From Lonicera japonica (taxonomy: Eukaryota > Streptophyta > Magnoliopsida > Dipsacales > Caprifoliaceae), in contig CM038469.1 of the NCBI GenBank assembly GCA_021464415.1, positions 474,501 to 538,500 of the forward strand: a stretch of DNA of 64,000 nucleotides, written 5' to 3'. Positions within the stretch are counted from its first letter, which is position 1. Every line of letters begins with the position of its first letter. This document shows positions 1 to 10,645 of the stretch, piece after piece. The position numbers were made by a program, and so were the translations under genes. Below the pieces are notes generated by a model that saw only the letters and a list, made by a program, of their open reading frames with translations, made no database searches and was not told the origin of the DNA.

Positions 1-453
1 AGGGTGTGTTTTGACGGATATAGCGAGTGTTTTGATTTTATACATTCGTTTGGCTGTGAAAAAATTAACACTTGCATTTTATAATTTAATTGGGCTTAAT
101 TGAATTTATTTTCCGCATCTAATAGAGTCGAGAGACCAAATTAGTGCGAGACATAGAGTAGAGTTTGATGGGCATGAATACTAGGAACATGATATCAAAT
201 ATATGACTCCGCCACCCTAGTATTTTATTAATTGATTATTTCATTAGTATTTTTATTAGTTTATTATTTTATTCGTATTCTTAGTTGATAAATCATCCCA
301 TTCAATTTCTAAGCTAGATTAGGAATTAATTAGAGTTAGTGAGAGAGATACGTACGTTCCATCCGTCAAGTCCCTAGGGTTCGACCTCGCTCTTGCCTAA
401 GCTATACCAGTATTCGATTCGTGCACTTGCGAGTATTTAAAACATTCACAACA
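1..453 (+). repeat. 5' LTR, 3' portion only
   Basis: This is identical to 6366-6818 and ends in CACAACA just before the primer-binding site. It is truncated only by the window edge. It would carry the downstream part of the promoter/R-U5 region of the element. Confidence 0.95.
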
Positions 454-459
454 AGTTTT

Positions 460-477
460 TGGCGCCGTTGCCGGGGA
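460..477 (+). other. Primer-binding site, tRNA-Asp
   Basis: TGGCGCCGTTGCCGGGGA is complementary to the 3' end of plant tRNA-Asp(GTC). It lies six bases after the 5' LTR. Reverse transcription of the element would start here. Confidence 0.9.
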
Positions 478-535
478 CTTGAAAATTCGTTTTTCCACCA
501 TTTCACTAATTTAGATTATTTCCTTCTACTAGTTC

Positions 536-539
<4 letters not shown>

Positions 540-566
<27 letters not shown>
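540..566 (+). repeat. Poly(A) tract in leader
   Basis: A run of 27 A residues lies between the primer-binding site and the gag start. It is low complexity, and the poly-lysine or poly-phenylalanine reading frames over it are meaningless. Confidence 0.9.
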
Positions 567-568
<2 letters not shown>

Positions 569-588
569 CCTTAGGACTAGAGTAGTGT

Positions 589-3441
589 ATGAGCATTGTT
601 TGGAAGCGCGGTGTTAAGAGATTGAATAGGATAGAGAATTTAGAACTCAATCCTTTGTTTGAGGTAAGAACGATGGCAGATGAACAAGAAGAAGCGAAAA
701 CTTTGAAGGAGCTTTTCTCTCCTATCACTACCAACCCACCATCATGCATTGTTTTACCTACCACTACCGCAAACCATTTCGAGATTAAACCGCAAGTGAT
801 GCAACTTCTTCCTAATTTTCATGGAATTGATCAAGAAGATCCTTACCTCCATATTAAGGATTTTCTAGAAATTTGCGCCACTTTCAAGTTTCAAAATTTT
901 TCTGATGATTCTGCTCGCTTACGTTTATTTCCTTTCTCCCTGAAAGGGAAAGCAAAAGCGTGGCTCAATTCACTACCCTCTAGGTCCATCACTGGTTGGG
1001 AGACTTTAGTTTCCAAATTTTTAACTAAATTTTTTCCCATGTCAAAGACAAATGAGCTTCGAAGGCAGATCTCTGATTTTTGTCAAGAGGATCATGAAAA
1101 ATTTTACGAATCTTGGGAAAGATTTAAGGACCTACTTTTGAGATGTCCCCACCATGGTTTTGAAAAATGGAGACTAGTTCAGTTCTTTTATAATGGGTTG
1201 GCTCAAACCAATCGAAATATGATCGAGTCGATGAACAGTGGTACTTTCCTTAGTCTCACGGAAGATGAAGCTTATAATTTTCTTGAGAACCTCTCCGAGA
1301 GCTCTCAGCAATGGGATTTCTCTTCTCATAGAAATTCATCAGCTCAAGTTAAGAAGGAAGTTAAGAAAGAGGGCATCTATGAGCTATCTGAAAATGTAGA
1401 GACTAGAAGGCAATTAGATAGTCTCTCAAAGAAACTTGAAGCGTTAACTATGCGGTTAGATAGCAATTCTGTCAATCAAATTCAAGCAGAAGGATACTCT
1501 GTGTGTGCTAGCCCTATGCATACGTCGCAAACTTGTCCATCTATGGTAGGATTCTCTGAATTCACACCACAACAAGTAAATGCGATGAACGAGTACAATA
1601 AGCAATTCAATAGCCCATTCACAGAGACATATAATCCGGGTTGGAGAAATCACCCAAATTTTTCGTGGACACAAGCTCAACCCATCCCCAATATGGGTTC
1701 CCCATCAGCTAGTGTTCCACGACAGCAACCACCTCTTGGTTTTCGCCCTCTAATCAATTCTTATCCACCATTCCAACCTGCTCCGCCTGCTCCATCACCC
1801 CATGTCACTCCCCAACAATTTTCATCTTTGGAGGACACTCTCAAGCAATTCATCCAAGTGACCACCCAAAATAATCAGACTTCAAGCCAACTTTTGCAAG
1901 AAGTTAGGAATAACGGTCTCATGAACACTCAAGCCATCATTAGGTTAGAGAGTCAAATGGGTCAATTGGCGAGTCAATTGGGTGAGAGAGAGAAGGGTAA
2001 GTTTCCGAGTCAGCCAATTCTGAATCCTAAAGGTGTTTCCTCAAGTGGGACCGCTCCTAACCCACCAAATGCACCAATACATGGGCAAGTTCAAGCCATC
2101 ACTACACTTAGGTCGGGAAAGGTAATTGACAATAAAGTGAGAATGCCAGATAGCAAGGAGGAAGAGAAAGAAGAAGAAGAGCAAATTCCAACTGAGGTTG
2201 AGTCTTCACCTCAAGTTGTGAACCAAACTCCTCCTGCTAAGCAAGTAATTGAAGATACCTCGACTAGGACTTTTGTTCCTAAAGCCCCATTTCCTCATAG
2301 GCTAAAAGACAATAAGAAGGGTACTCAATTCGAAGAAATCTTAGAGGTGTTTAAGCAAGTTCAGATAAATATTCCATTACTTGATGCCATCAAACAAGTA
2401 CCTTCTTATGCCAAATTCCTCAAAGATTTGGTAACTCAAAAGAGGAGAACAAATGTTCCGAAAAAGGCATTCTTAGCTGAACAAGCAAGCTCCATTATTC
2501 AATGCAGGATCCCTATCAAGTATAAAGACCCTGGTTGTCCAACAATCTCATGCAAGATTGGGAATCATCATATTGAGCGAGCTTTGGTAGATCTAGGGGC
2601 TAGTGTGAACTTATTGCCATATTCAGCTTTTAAACAATTAGGTTTGGGAGAGTTGAAGCCTACACCAATGACAATCCAACTTGCTGATCGATCTGTTAAA
2701 TTTCCTAGAGGTGTCATTGAAGATGTTTTGATACAGGTAGAAACATTTTACTTCCCAGTAGATTTCGTGGTCCTTGATACTCAACCTGTTCAGAACACAA
2801 ATGGGCAAATCCCTGTGATCCTTGGTCGGCCGTTCCTCGCTACAGCTAATGCGCTAATCAACTGTAGGAATGGACTGATGAAAATAAGTTTTGGAAATAT
2901 GACAGCTGAGCTTAATGTCTTTGATACAAGCAAAAACCCCCAAGAAGAGGAAGTTAAAGGTGTGAACATGATAAGAAGCTGGATATTTGATGGAGAATGT
3001 GACGAGCTTGAAGAAGATTTCATAAATTTGTTGGGAGATGAAGTAAATGATCCAAAATTTGTAGAAGAAGCAAGAAGCATGTCGAGAATGAAAGAGGAGG
3101 AGTGGGACGCAGAGATTCATAACTTTTTGTTTTCAGAGCTAGATAGCGAGAGAGATGAATCCTTTGATAGTGTGAAGTTGTGCGAGAGTATCCCATTTGA
3201 TCCTGGTATACTTGAGTTAAAATCTAGTGATTCATTCCCTTTGGAGAAACCTTATTCGCCTATTGATTTCTTGCTTCCATCTGTTAAGCCCACTGAGTTA
3301 ATTCATCTCATATCCCCTGATCTAGAACCTGATATAAGCCGTCAAATCTTGGAGGTAAGTGGTTGGTTTGATAAGTATGTTCATGTTATGATTATTATAT
3401 CTGCTGACCTTCCACCTGATAAATATTCGTTTTGCAATTAA
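589..3441 (+). CDS. Retrotransposon gag-aspartic protease polyprotein, 950 aa, no pol
   Basis: The single open frame encodes a capsid precursor fused to a protease. A Retrotrans_gag-type domain spans about residues 85-205 (motifs LKGKAKAWLNSLP, FYESWERFKDLLLRCPHHG). A proline/glutamine-rich linker follows (about 370-480). A retropepsin-like domain lies at about 655-790, with catalytic motif DLGAS near residue 668 and the flap-side motif LGRPFLATA near 744. No CCHC zinc knuckle is visible. Downstream there is an acidic region, and where Athila-like elements run into reverse transcriptase the frame instead ends after a short unrelated tail. A second in-frame ATG (673) may be the usual start; I kept the longer frame. 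Intactness plus identical LTRs suggests the protein could still be made. The element is an Athila-related passenger that supplies Gag/Pro only. Confidence 0.88.
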   Translation: MSIVWKRGVKRLNRIENLELNPLFEVRTMADEQEEAKTLKELFSPITTNPPSCIVLPTTTANHFEIKPQVMQLLPNFHGIDQEDPYLHIKDFLEICATFKFQNFSDDSARLRLFPFSLKGKAKAWLNSLPSRSITGWETLVSKFLTKFFPMSKTNELRRQISDFCQEDHEKFYESWERFKDLLLRCPHHGFEKWRLVQFFYNGLAQTNRNMIESMNSGTFLSLTEDEAYNFLENLSESSQQWDFSSHRNSSAQVKKEVKKEGIYELSENVETRRQLDSLSKKLEALTMRLDSNSVNQIQAEGYSVCASPMHTSQTCPSMVGFSEFTPQQVNAMNEYNKQFNSPFTETYNPGWRNHPNFSWTQAQPIPNMGSPSASVPRQQPPLGFRPLINSYPPFQPAPPAPSPHVTPQQFSSLEDTLKQFIQVTTQNNQTSSQLLQEVRNNGLMNTQAIIRLESQMGQLASQLGEREKGKFPSQPILNPKGVSSSGTAPNPPNAPIHGQVQAITTLRSGKVIDNKVRMPDSKEEEKEEEEQIPTEVESSPQVVNQTPPAKQVIEDTSTRTFVPKAPFPHRLKDNKKGTQFEEILEVFKQVQINIPLLDAIKQVPSYAKFLKDLVTQKRRTNVPKKAFLAEQASSIIQCRIPIKYKDPGCPTISCKIGNHHIERALVDLGASVNLLPYSAFKQLGLGELKPTPMTIQLADRSVKFPRGVIEDVLIQVETFYFPVDFVVLDTQPVQNTNGQIPVILGRPFLATANALINCRNGLMKISFGNMTAELNVFDTSKNPQEEEVKGVNMIRSWIFDGECDELEEDFINLLGDEVNDPKFVEEARSMSRMKEEEWDAEIHNFLFSELDSERDESFDSVKLCESIPFDPGILELKSSDSFPLEKPYSPIDFLLPSVKPTELIHLISPDLEPDISRQILEVSGWFDKYVHVMIIISADLPPDKYSFCN

Positions 3442-3557
3442 ATTGGATACTTTGCTTTTCTTTGTTCTCTTTCTAACAAAAGTGCAGGTTTACCTTTATC
3501 ATTGAGCTTCATCGATTTCAGGTGATATCCCTCCTTTTCATATTTACTTGTCTTTTT

Positions 3558-3595
3558 ACATTGAGGACAATGTAAGATTTCAGTTGGGGGTGGGA
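3558..3595 (+). other. Hairpin plus internal polypurine-like run
   Basis: ACATTG-AGGA-CAATGT forms a 6-bp stem with a 4-nt loop. Twelve bases later comes the G-rich run GTTGGGGGTGGGA. It resembles the true polypurine tract at 5291-5300 and may act as a second plus-strand primer site (inference). Confidence 0.55.
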
Positions 3596-4359
3596 TTTAT
3601 TTGCCTTATCATTCCATACACTTCACTTATTGCACTTTGTTAAAAAATGAGCTAAATTTTTTGAATTTTTTTAAAAATGAACAAAGAAAAGCTTTGCAAT
3701 GGTTCTTTGATATTAATTAAGATTTTCTTTCTAGCCAGTGTAATAATGATGACGCATTCGTCTTAATACTTTACATGTGCATGCTTAGTTCTCCTACTAT
3801 CATTATTAAGAAGAATTTTCATGATTTTTGATCATCATTATATTTAAGCACATATGACAACTTATGCATGACTAGATAGAAGAGTGAGCATAACTGATGA
3901 TTCCTAAAGAACATAAATGTGGAGACTAAGTAACCCGTGAGTATTTGAGCCAATCTTCCTATTTGAGGGTTTTTACATCAACTCCTAATTTTTACAAAAG
4001 CGTATCTCGTTGAGTAGTCTCATTATTCTTTGCTTTGATTGAACACTAGAAAGGTACGTCCATGAAATGCAATTTTCTTGTAAGGATTCTTGATATTACT
4101 TGAACTGAAGAACTATAAACCTTAAAAAGTGACTTAGGCCATCTTTGACAGCATATATATAGCCTAATCCTACCCTTACATATGTATCGCTAGTCACCCC
4201 TTTGAGCCTTATATATAGCCTTTCTTTGGTAACCCGATATCCTTACCCTACTCCAATTAGGAGTGTAAACCATATTTATAACCTACCCTTTTATCTAAGA
4301 ATATGTTGAGATTATCTATTCTATGTACGGGCAATAGTCAAAGGTGAGCTTGTAAAGAA

Positions 4360-4530
4360 AAAAATGAATGAAAAAAAGTTTGAAAAAAAAAAAAAAATGA
4401 GAAAAATGAAAAAAAAAAACAAGAAAAAGTGATGAAATCTCCTTAGAAATATCAAAGTGAAAAATTTGTATGAGAAAGGAGATGTGAAGAAAAGAAAAGA
4501 AAAGAAAAATAAGAAGCAAAAGAAAAGCTT
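4360..4530 (+). repeat. A/G-rich low-complexity block
   Basis: Degenerate GAAAAA-type repeats. Phenylalanine-rich minus-strand frames over this block are artefacts of composition. Confidence 0.85.
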
Positions 4531-5290
4531 GAATAAAGTCAAATTTAGCCCGGAGTGTTAATTTTATATTTCAATGTATTTCTTAGATATTTGAATCCCC
4601 TTTTTACCGCTTCATTTGATTAGCCCTTGCCTAAAGCCTTGCATTACAATCCGAAAAAGTCCTAAAGATCCTTTGGAATGTGGTTTTGAGGTAAGAGTGG
4701 TGGAGGGGATCCATTTATGCATTTCGCTTTTCTAGTGGGATTTATCCTTTCATGAGACTCTTATTCTTTCATTTATAGCGTTTTCATGTATACATGTGAG
4801 AGGCATTTGAATGTGAATACATTTACTCTTTATAGCTCGCATGTAATGAGAATAATTACACCATATTCTTGAGTATTTCATTTGTTGAGTGTATGCCCTG
4901 TGAGGAGTTGAGTCGAAGCATAGTTTGGATAGGATTTGCAAGCGTTGCTTATTTAGATATCAATGATGTTATGATTGTTGTCAATTCACACACACAATGA
5001 GATTGGAGAGAAAGAAATATTCTTATTAATCTTGCTAGTTTGAGAACTTTGATATTATGCATGTGTCGCATTGATTAGCTTGTGGGTGTTTTGATGTCTT
5101 TGTTGAGTTAATTTGCATTGGTAAAAGAAGGGGAATAAATTTGAAAAAGAACCGTTTCATTCGAATTTTGTTGGTATATTCACTGCAAACCATCACGAGA
5201 CTTCACTCGTCCTCTTGGGGGAACCTTGAGGTTAATAAAAGAATTTATTTTAAGACTTTTGCTTTGCTCGAGGACTAGCAAAGTATAAGT

Positions 5291-5300
5291 TGGGGGGATT
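5291..5300 (+). other. 3' polypurine tract
   Basis: TGGGGGGATT lies directly before the 3' LTR start TGATGTGCC. It would prime plus-strand DNA synthesis. Confidence 0.8.
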
Positions 5301-6818
5301 TGATGTGCCAAGAAATTGGTACAATTTAGGGCACTAATATATATCTTGAAGAGCATATATTATTACGTTTGTTGTGTTTTTGGAGCTTTTCAGGTATTTG
5401 GAATTAAATTGAGAAGTTTGCAATTAAAGGAAAAAATGGCTGCGCGCAAGGCTCGAATTCAATAAATTTCTGGCACTAATCCGTACGGAATTTGAAGAAA
5501 TCTCCAGAGACGAAAGTTCTAGACCTTTGAGTTAGCTACGCGTGAGCGAAAACCTTGCGTCAATCGGAGTTCGGAGCACAAAGTTATGACCGAAATACAA
5601 TCAGTGCGACAAATAAATAAATTCCAACGAGAATGGGCCAAGCCCACTTATTTATTCCAGCCATTCCCTGCCCCACTCTGCAGCAGCCCATCTCATCCCA
5701 ATTCTCAAGCCCAGCAAGCCAATTCATCATCTCCTTATAAATAGCAGCGCATCAATCAAATTAGGGGAGCTTTTTCTTTTATTTTTTTTCCTTTTCTTTT
5801 ATGTTCTTTCTTTCCGATAAAAGACAGCAGCCTTTACTTTTATTTTTTTCTTTCTTTTCTTTCCTGCTTTTCGATAATAGCACAGCCCCAATTCTTTTCT
5901 TCTTTTCTCGATTTTCTTGTCGATAAGTGTGCAACAACAAAATTTTATTTATTTATTTTTCCTAAGCACGGTTTTTAAGGAGGCTTCATAATTAATTATT
6001 TTTGGTTTCTATCTTCTTCTGCCGAGAGCTTATTCTTTATATTGGAGTGAAATTTATTTATGGTTCCATTCTTCAATTTATCTGCGCATACCAAGTAAGT
6101 ATTTAATTTATTTATTTATGCATTATTTAATTATGTATTGTGTTTCAACTATGAGCATGCTAGGCTAGGTTATTTTCTAGGGTTGAGGATGAGTATATTT
6201 GATTGATTCCCTTGCACGTATTCATGCCAATTGACTCTACCAATTTAGTGCTTTAATGTTAAAAATAATTTTTTCTATTGAATGCCTATTTTAATTGATA
6301 AAAATAAAATTGGATTCTCACTATTTTTTGTTGGATTCACCTTATGATTTGTTGAGAGCGGATATAGGGTGTGTTTTGACGGATATAGCGAGTGTTTTGA
6401 TTTTATACATTCGTTTGGCTGTGAAAAAATTAACACTTGCATTTTATAATTTAATTGGGCTTAATTGAATTTATTTTCCGCATCTAATAGAGTCGAGAGA
6501 CCAAATTAGTGCGAGACATAGAGTAGAGTTTGATGGGCATGAATACTAGGAACATGATATCAAATATATGACTCCGCCACCCTAGTATTTTATTAATTGA
6601 TTATTTCATTAGTATTTTTATTAGTTTATTATTTTATTCGTATTCTTAGTTGATAAATCATCCCATTCAATTTCTAAGCTAGATTAGGAATTAATTAGAG
6701 TTAGTGAGAGAGATACGTACGTTCCATCCGTCAAGTCCCTAGGGTTCGACCTCGCTCTTGCCTAAGCTATACCAGTATTCGATTCGTGCACTTGCGAGTA
6801 TTTAAAACATTCACAACA
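5301..6818 (+). repeat. 3' LTR, complete (1518 bp)
   Basis: It starts TGATGTGCC after the polypurine tract and ends CACAACA. The last 453 bp equal the window's first 453 bp. At 5561-5610 it contains a module (CAATCGGAGTTCGGAGC and on) that recurs in a different, gypsy-type LTR at 41349. The 3' flank begins ATATA; the matching left duplication is outside the window. Confidence 0.93.
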
Positions 6819-7127
6819 ATATACATATATACATACATATGGTGTATATTTACGTGGTGTAGGAGATGTTTACTTGCTTCCTTCCTTACAAGTATGTGAC
6901 CAAATCTTAGTTTTAAAATCCTTAATTAGTTTGAATTTTTGAATTTTAAATTTTGAAATTTGAAAATATAGATTTGTTTTAATCATTTTAGGAAATATCT
7001 TCTCGCTAATTGTTAGCTAAGGTTTTGGTGTAATTATTATTAATTTGATTATTCCTTTGATTTTTATTATTCTAATTAAGCTAAGAAAATTCTTGACCCT
7101 AATAAATCATTATTTATTTAAGAATAA
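6819..7127. other. AT-rich flank, no gene
   Basis: It begins with a short ATATAC-type microsatellite, then AT-rich sequence without a credible ORF or repeat structure. Confidence 0.6.
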
Positions 7128-7130
7128 TTA

Positions 7131-7438
7131 GGCTCCGTTTGATAGCAACATGGAAAATGAAAATAAAAACAACTAATTTGAGTGAGAAGATGGAAAATAA
7201 GTTGAGACATATAGTGATATCCTCTCCATCTCATACTCATTTTTGTGAGTATATATCATCCATTCTCCTTTAATATTTTGTGAAAATATTTTCTCTACTA
7301 TCACCCAAAGAAAATTTTGTCATGAAAAAAAGCAAATAACTAGAGTTAATCTCACCACATTCATCAACTTATTTTCCATCTTCTCACTTAAATTAGTTAT
7401 TTTTCTTTTCATTTTCCATGTTCCTATCAAACGGAGCC
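7131..7438. mobile_element. MITE, PIF/Harbinger (Tourist-like)
   Basis: This 308-bp element has terminal inverted repeats of about 75 bp starting GGCTCCGTTTGATAG on one side and, inverted, GGCTCCGTTTGATAG on the other, with only a few mismatches. It is flanked by a 3-bp TTA duplication (7128-7130 and 7439-7441), the signature of PIF/Harbinger insertion. It encodes nothing; a minus-strand ORF running through it is by chance. The long arms mean its transcript would fold into a hairpin. Confidence 0.88.
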
Positions 7439-7441
7439 TTA

Positions 7442-8723
7442 GAGTTAAAAAGAAAAGCAAAAGGTGCGGAGGATAATTAAGCAAATTGAAATTTAGTGAG
7501 ATTACGGAGGAAAGAATAAAAAATATATTAATTGAAGGGAGAGAGAGAAAAGGAATGAGGGAAAAATATATATTTATTGTATGTTGTGCTTTTATTGTTT
7601 CAATATTTAATTTCTTAAATTTACTTGTTAAAAAATATTGAAAAATAAAATAGTTTGGTGTGAAAATCTTTATCATTTTAATATTTTGTAAGGAAATTGT
7701 TTTCTTGAATCTCCAAAAAATTAAATATCATAGAAATCGAAAGTAAAAAAAAATATTTTAATAAATGATTTATTATTATAAAAACTATTTTATTTTTCCA
7801 ATTTATTTATTCCCTTTTCACAAAAGATAACATATATTTTACATACAACAAATTGATCTTTTAATATTTTGGTATAGTGAATTAAGTCTTATATTTACTT
7901 ATTTGATAAAGATAAAAATAAAATTTGTAAATAAATTTTAAATATGAATAATAACCATTTAAGAGTAATGAACAATAAAATATTATATAAAATATCATAT
8001 AATTACTAAAAATGTATTTCTGACAATTAACATTTTGTATCTTGGAGAGATAAAAATTTTAATAAAATTTATTAAGAACAATGTAAATTTTATTTATTAT
8101 GTTTTGTATTAATGAAAAAATTAATAATATTTAATGTTTTTTCTTTTTGCGATGAAATTTATTGTCTCTATATTGTTTCAGTAAACTCACCCCACTGCTG
8201 GGGTGATGTGCAAAATTTTTTAAAGATTTGATGGGATGAGAAGAAAGTATTCACACACTGGGTGAGAAGACTGATTTTGTGGGTGCATTTAAGAACACCC
8301 ATTATTAAAAGGAGTTCAGAAAAACCTCCCTATAATGCTATAATAATGTTAGGACCAAACTAATTTTGTTTATAGAGCGGTGCTATAACTTAGTAGAATT
8401 TCAGTTGAAAAAAAAATCTTTTTGGCTTATGTGGGTGGTCAAAATTTAATTAAGTCCAGATTTGATTGAATCGGCCCATAACGGTAGAGTTGGTAACCAG
8501 ACACAGTAAAGGTGATGGAAATAAACAGGAAATATGCGGTAATATTGGAGAAGAGATTTGGTCTATAGGGTAGGTTCCTCTGTTGGTCGTAATTCTCTTA
8601 GAGAGAAAGTTAGAGTGTTCAGAAAGTTGGTAAGTTCTAGAATTAGATGCCTTCTAAGTGAACTCTCCTCTTCTATTTATACGTATAGAATTAGGGTAAC
8701 CATGCTCATTAGGTTAACAATAG
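7442..8723. other. AT-rich intergenic sequence
   Basis: No supported gene. The last 200 bp (8520-8700) look like the promoter/leader of an old repeat, with CTATTTATACG at about 8674. The sequence continues after copia-1 at 20774, so copia-1 inserted into it. Confidence 0.5.
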
Positions 8724-10119
8724 TGTAGGTTGGAAAATAGCCTAGAGGGGGGGGGGGTGAATAGGGTTTTTAAAACTTAATTCGGTGTTGAAAAATGTTT
8801 CAAAATGATTTAATGTATATATCAAGAATCAAGCAATAATAACAAAGTAAATAAATAAAGAGTTAAGAGATAGAATGAATAAACCGAATAAGCCCAAGTC
8901 CTTTTGTTCACGCGGTTCGATTGTTTAGACCATATGTCCGTGCTCAAGTAGTACCCTCGAGAAATTCCACTAATACCGACTTTCTTCCGGGTGAAAGTCA
9001 AACCACTACAAGTGTAATTGTCTCGCTACACTCTACGAATGTTGCTTTTCTCACAACACTCACATAAGAATTCCTCTTGCTATTCTAAGAGGCAAACCTC
9101 TCTTAATGTTTGAAGAATAAAGTTTTGGTGGCAAACACCAATGTAAAATAACTCTCACGTGTTTGAAAGATTACAAATAAGGCTCACACTAGAGTTGTCA
9201 AGTTTGATCATAATTATATAGCTCAAATGATGAATGATTGATCAAAATGTATTATTGAATCTTTGAATATTTTCAATAGATGAAAAATAGAGAGTAAAAA
9301 TGATTCAAGGTGATTTGAAAAGTGTCTAGGATGAGTATATATATGTTGGAACAAGATATGGCCGTTTGAATAGAGTATGTATGAGTTTGGTGCCAAAAAT
9401 GATAAAAAATCAGAAATCCAACGGCTAGTTTTTGGGTCATCAGTCGACTGAGCAAGCTCATCACTCAACTGAGGACCATCAATCGACTGAAACTTAGGTC
9501 ATCAGTCGACTGATGGGCACTGTCCTGCTAGCCAAAACCCCAAATTTTGGACTATTAATTTTAGCTCCAAAATCAATTTTAATGCTTCGGAGACCTCAAA
9601 AATATGTTCCTAAGACACTATTTTCGAAAAAACTCAAAATAACGGATTTAATATGAATTTATTTTGAAATCGGTTTTTGTAAGAATGTAGTTTTCAAATG
9701 GATTTTGATTCAAACTTGTTTTTAATAAATCAAACCATGATATATAATATGTTTGAGCTATATTAATCATTAAACAAGACACTTTACATAAATCTAAAGT
9801 ACTCACTCAATTTATAAGGTTAACGAGCCTTTGAGCGCTTTAGAAAGTTTATTCGGTTCTTCACTTCCATATGAGCTTTGATCGTCATTGATTTGTCATA
9901 TAAATTTGCTTTGATCAAAATGTTGTGAATGAAGCAAGCTAATGTATTTTGGAATACATGTTGAGGATTGAATTCACCATTAGTTTTATCGGTTTTGTCC
10001 ACGTATGATAATTATATTGTTAAAATTATGGCTATACTTAAAACATCAATATTGTTAAATTACACATGATTAATATTATTGTTATTATCAAAACAAGATT
10101 AGTGACTTTTAGGTCAACA
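8724..10119 (-). repeat. 3' LTR of copia-1
   Basis: It is homologous to 17363-17793 plus 19822-20773. In plus orientation it runs from TGTAGGTTGG to TAGGTCAACA. It contains four short palindromic units around GTCGAC (9438-9515); the other LTR has only two, both mutated. Confidence 0.9.
9438..9515. repeat. Cluster of four ATCAGTCGACTGAT-type palindromes
   Basis: Units begin at about 9438, 9457, 9477 and 9500; the last is the perfect 16-bp palindrome CATCAGTCGACTGATG. The same motif occurs in the gypsy LTR at 41417-41456 and inside copia-1 at 12185. Confidence 0.85.
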
Positions 10120-10133
10120 ATCTCCCCCTTTTT
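10120..10133 (-). other. Polypurine tract of copia-1
   Basis: On the minus strand AAAAAGGGGGAGAT directly precedes the LTR start TGTTGACC. The same tract occurs in copia-2. Confidence 0.85.
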
Positions 10134-10645
10134 GATGATGACAATGAATTAATGTGTGTTTGCAATAAAAAGCAAAAATTGAATTAAAATGAAAAAGTTC
10201 CCCCTTAAATTATGCATAAGATAAAATTAGGCAAGCATGCACAATATTAACTCAAAGCGTTGCATAACAATATCATAATAAACCTTAAGTTCACACCACA
10301 ATAATAAAAACCATAATAGAAGTATTTAGAGTTTTAAAATTATAATACCAAAAACCAACACAAAAATAAATGCATAAAACATAAACATAATGGAGAGTGT
10401 ATTCCAAGCACTCAAACACACATACGCTTCTTCTCCCCCGTTGTCGTCAACAAAAAGGAGAGGGGTCACTTGAGGGGGTCTTGTGGATCTTAAGGCAATG
10501 GTCCTCATTCTTGATTGCCTTGCCACATTATCCATGCTGGGAAGACATACTCGGGGTGTTAATGAAGGAATGCGGCCTCATGTGCCCTTTGACGGTCCTC
10601 GATATAGTTGAAGCGAGTGTTCATATTGACCGATAGAGTTTGTAC

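Larger units (their letters stand above)
3442..5290 (+). other. Noncoding tail of the TR-GAG element
   Basis: About 1.85 kb with no supported ORF lies between gag-pro and the 3' polypurine tract. Its layout resembles the noncoding region between the last gene and the 3' LTR of Athila-like elements. It has a small hairpin followed by a purine run (3558-3595), a block around 4120-4270 with repeated TATATAGCC segments and a CCCCTTTGAGCC motif, and an A-rich block. This suggests that pol was deleted while the 3' noncoding part was kept. Confidence 0.7.
1..6818 (+). mobile_element. Non-autonomous gag-protease LTR retrotransposon (TR-GAG type, Athila-like)
   Basis: The element has a partial 5' LTR (1-453), a tRNA-Asp primer-binding site (460-477), one long gag-protease ORF (589-3441), a noncoding tail, a polypurine tract (about 5291-5300) and a 3' LTR (5301-6818). 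The 453 bases of 5' LTR present match 6366-6818 base for base as read, which means a very recent insertion. No reverse transcriptase, RNase H or integrase is encoded anywhere, so it must be mobilised by a relative. The tRNA-Asp primer site and the DLGAS protease motif point to the Athila branch of Ty3/gypsy; that assignment is inference. The first 1065 bases of the 5' LTR and the left target-site duplication lie outside the window. Confidence 0.9.

Noticed and set aside
4316..4542. Phe-rich minus-strand ORFs
   Set aside because: Produced by the A-rich low-complexity block in the TR-GAG tail.
7320..7676. 118-codon minus-strand ORF
   Set aside because: It overlaps the right arm of the MITE and AT-rich flank and has no protein-like features.
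9438..9515. CRISPR-like regular short repeats
   Set aside because: Plant LTR context, unequal spacing and palindromic degenerate units; not a CRISPR array.
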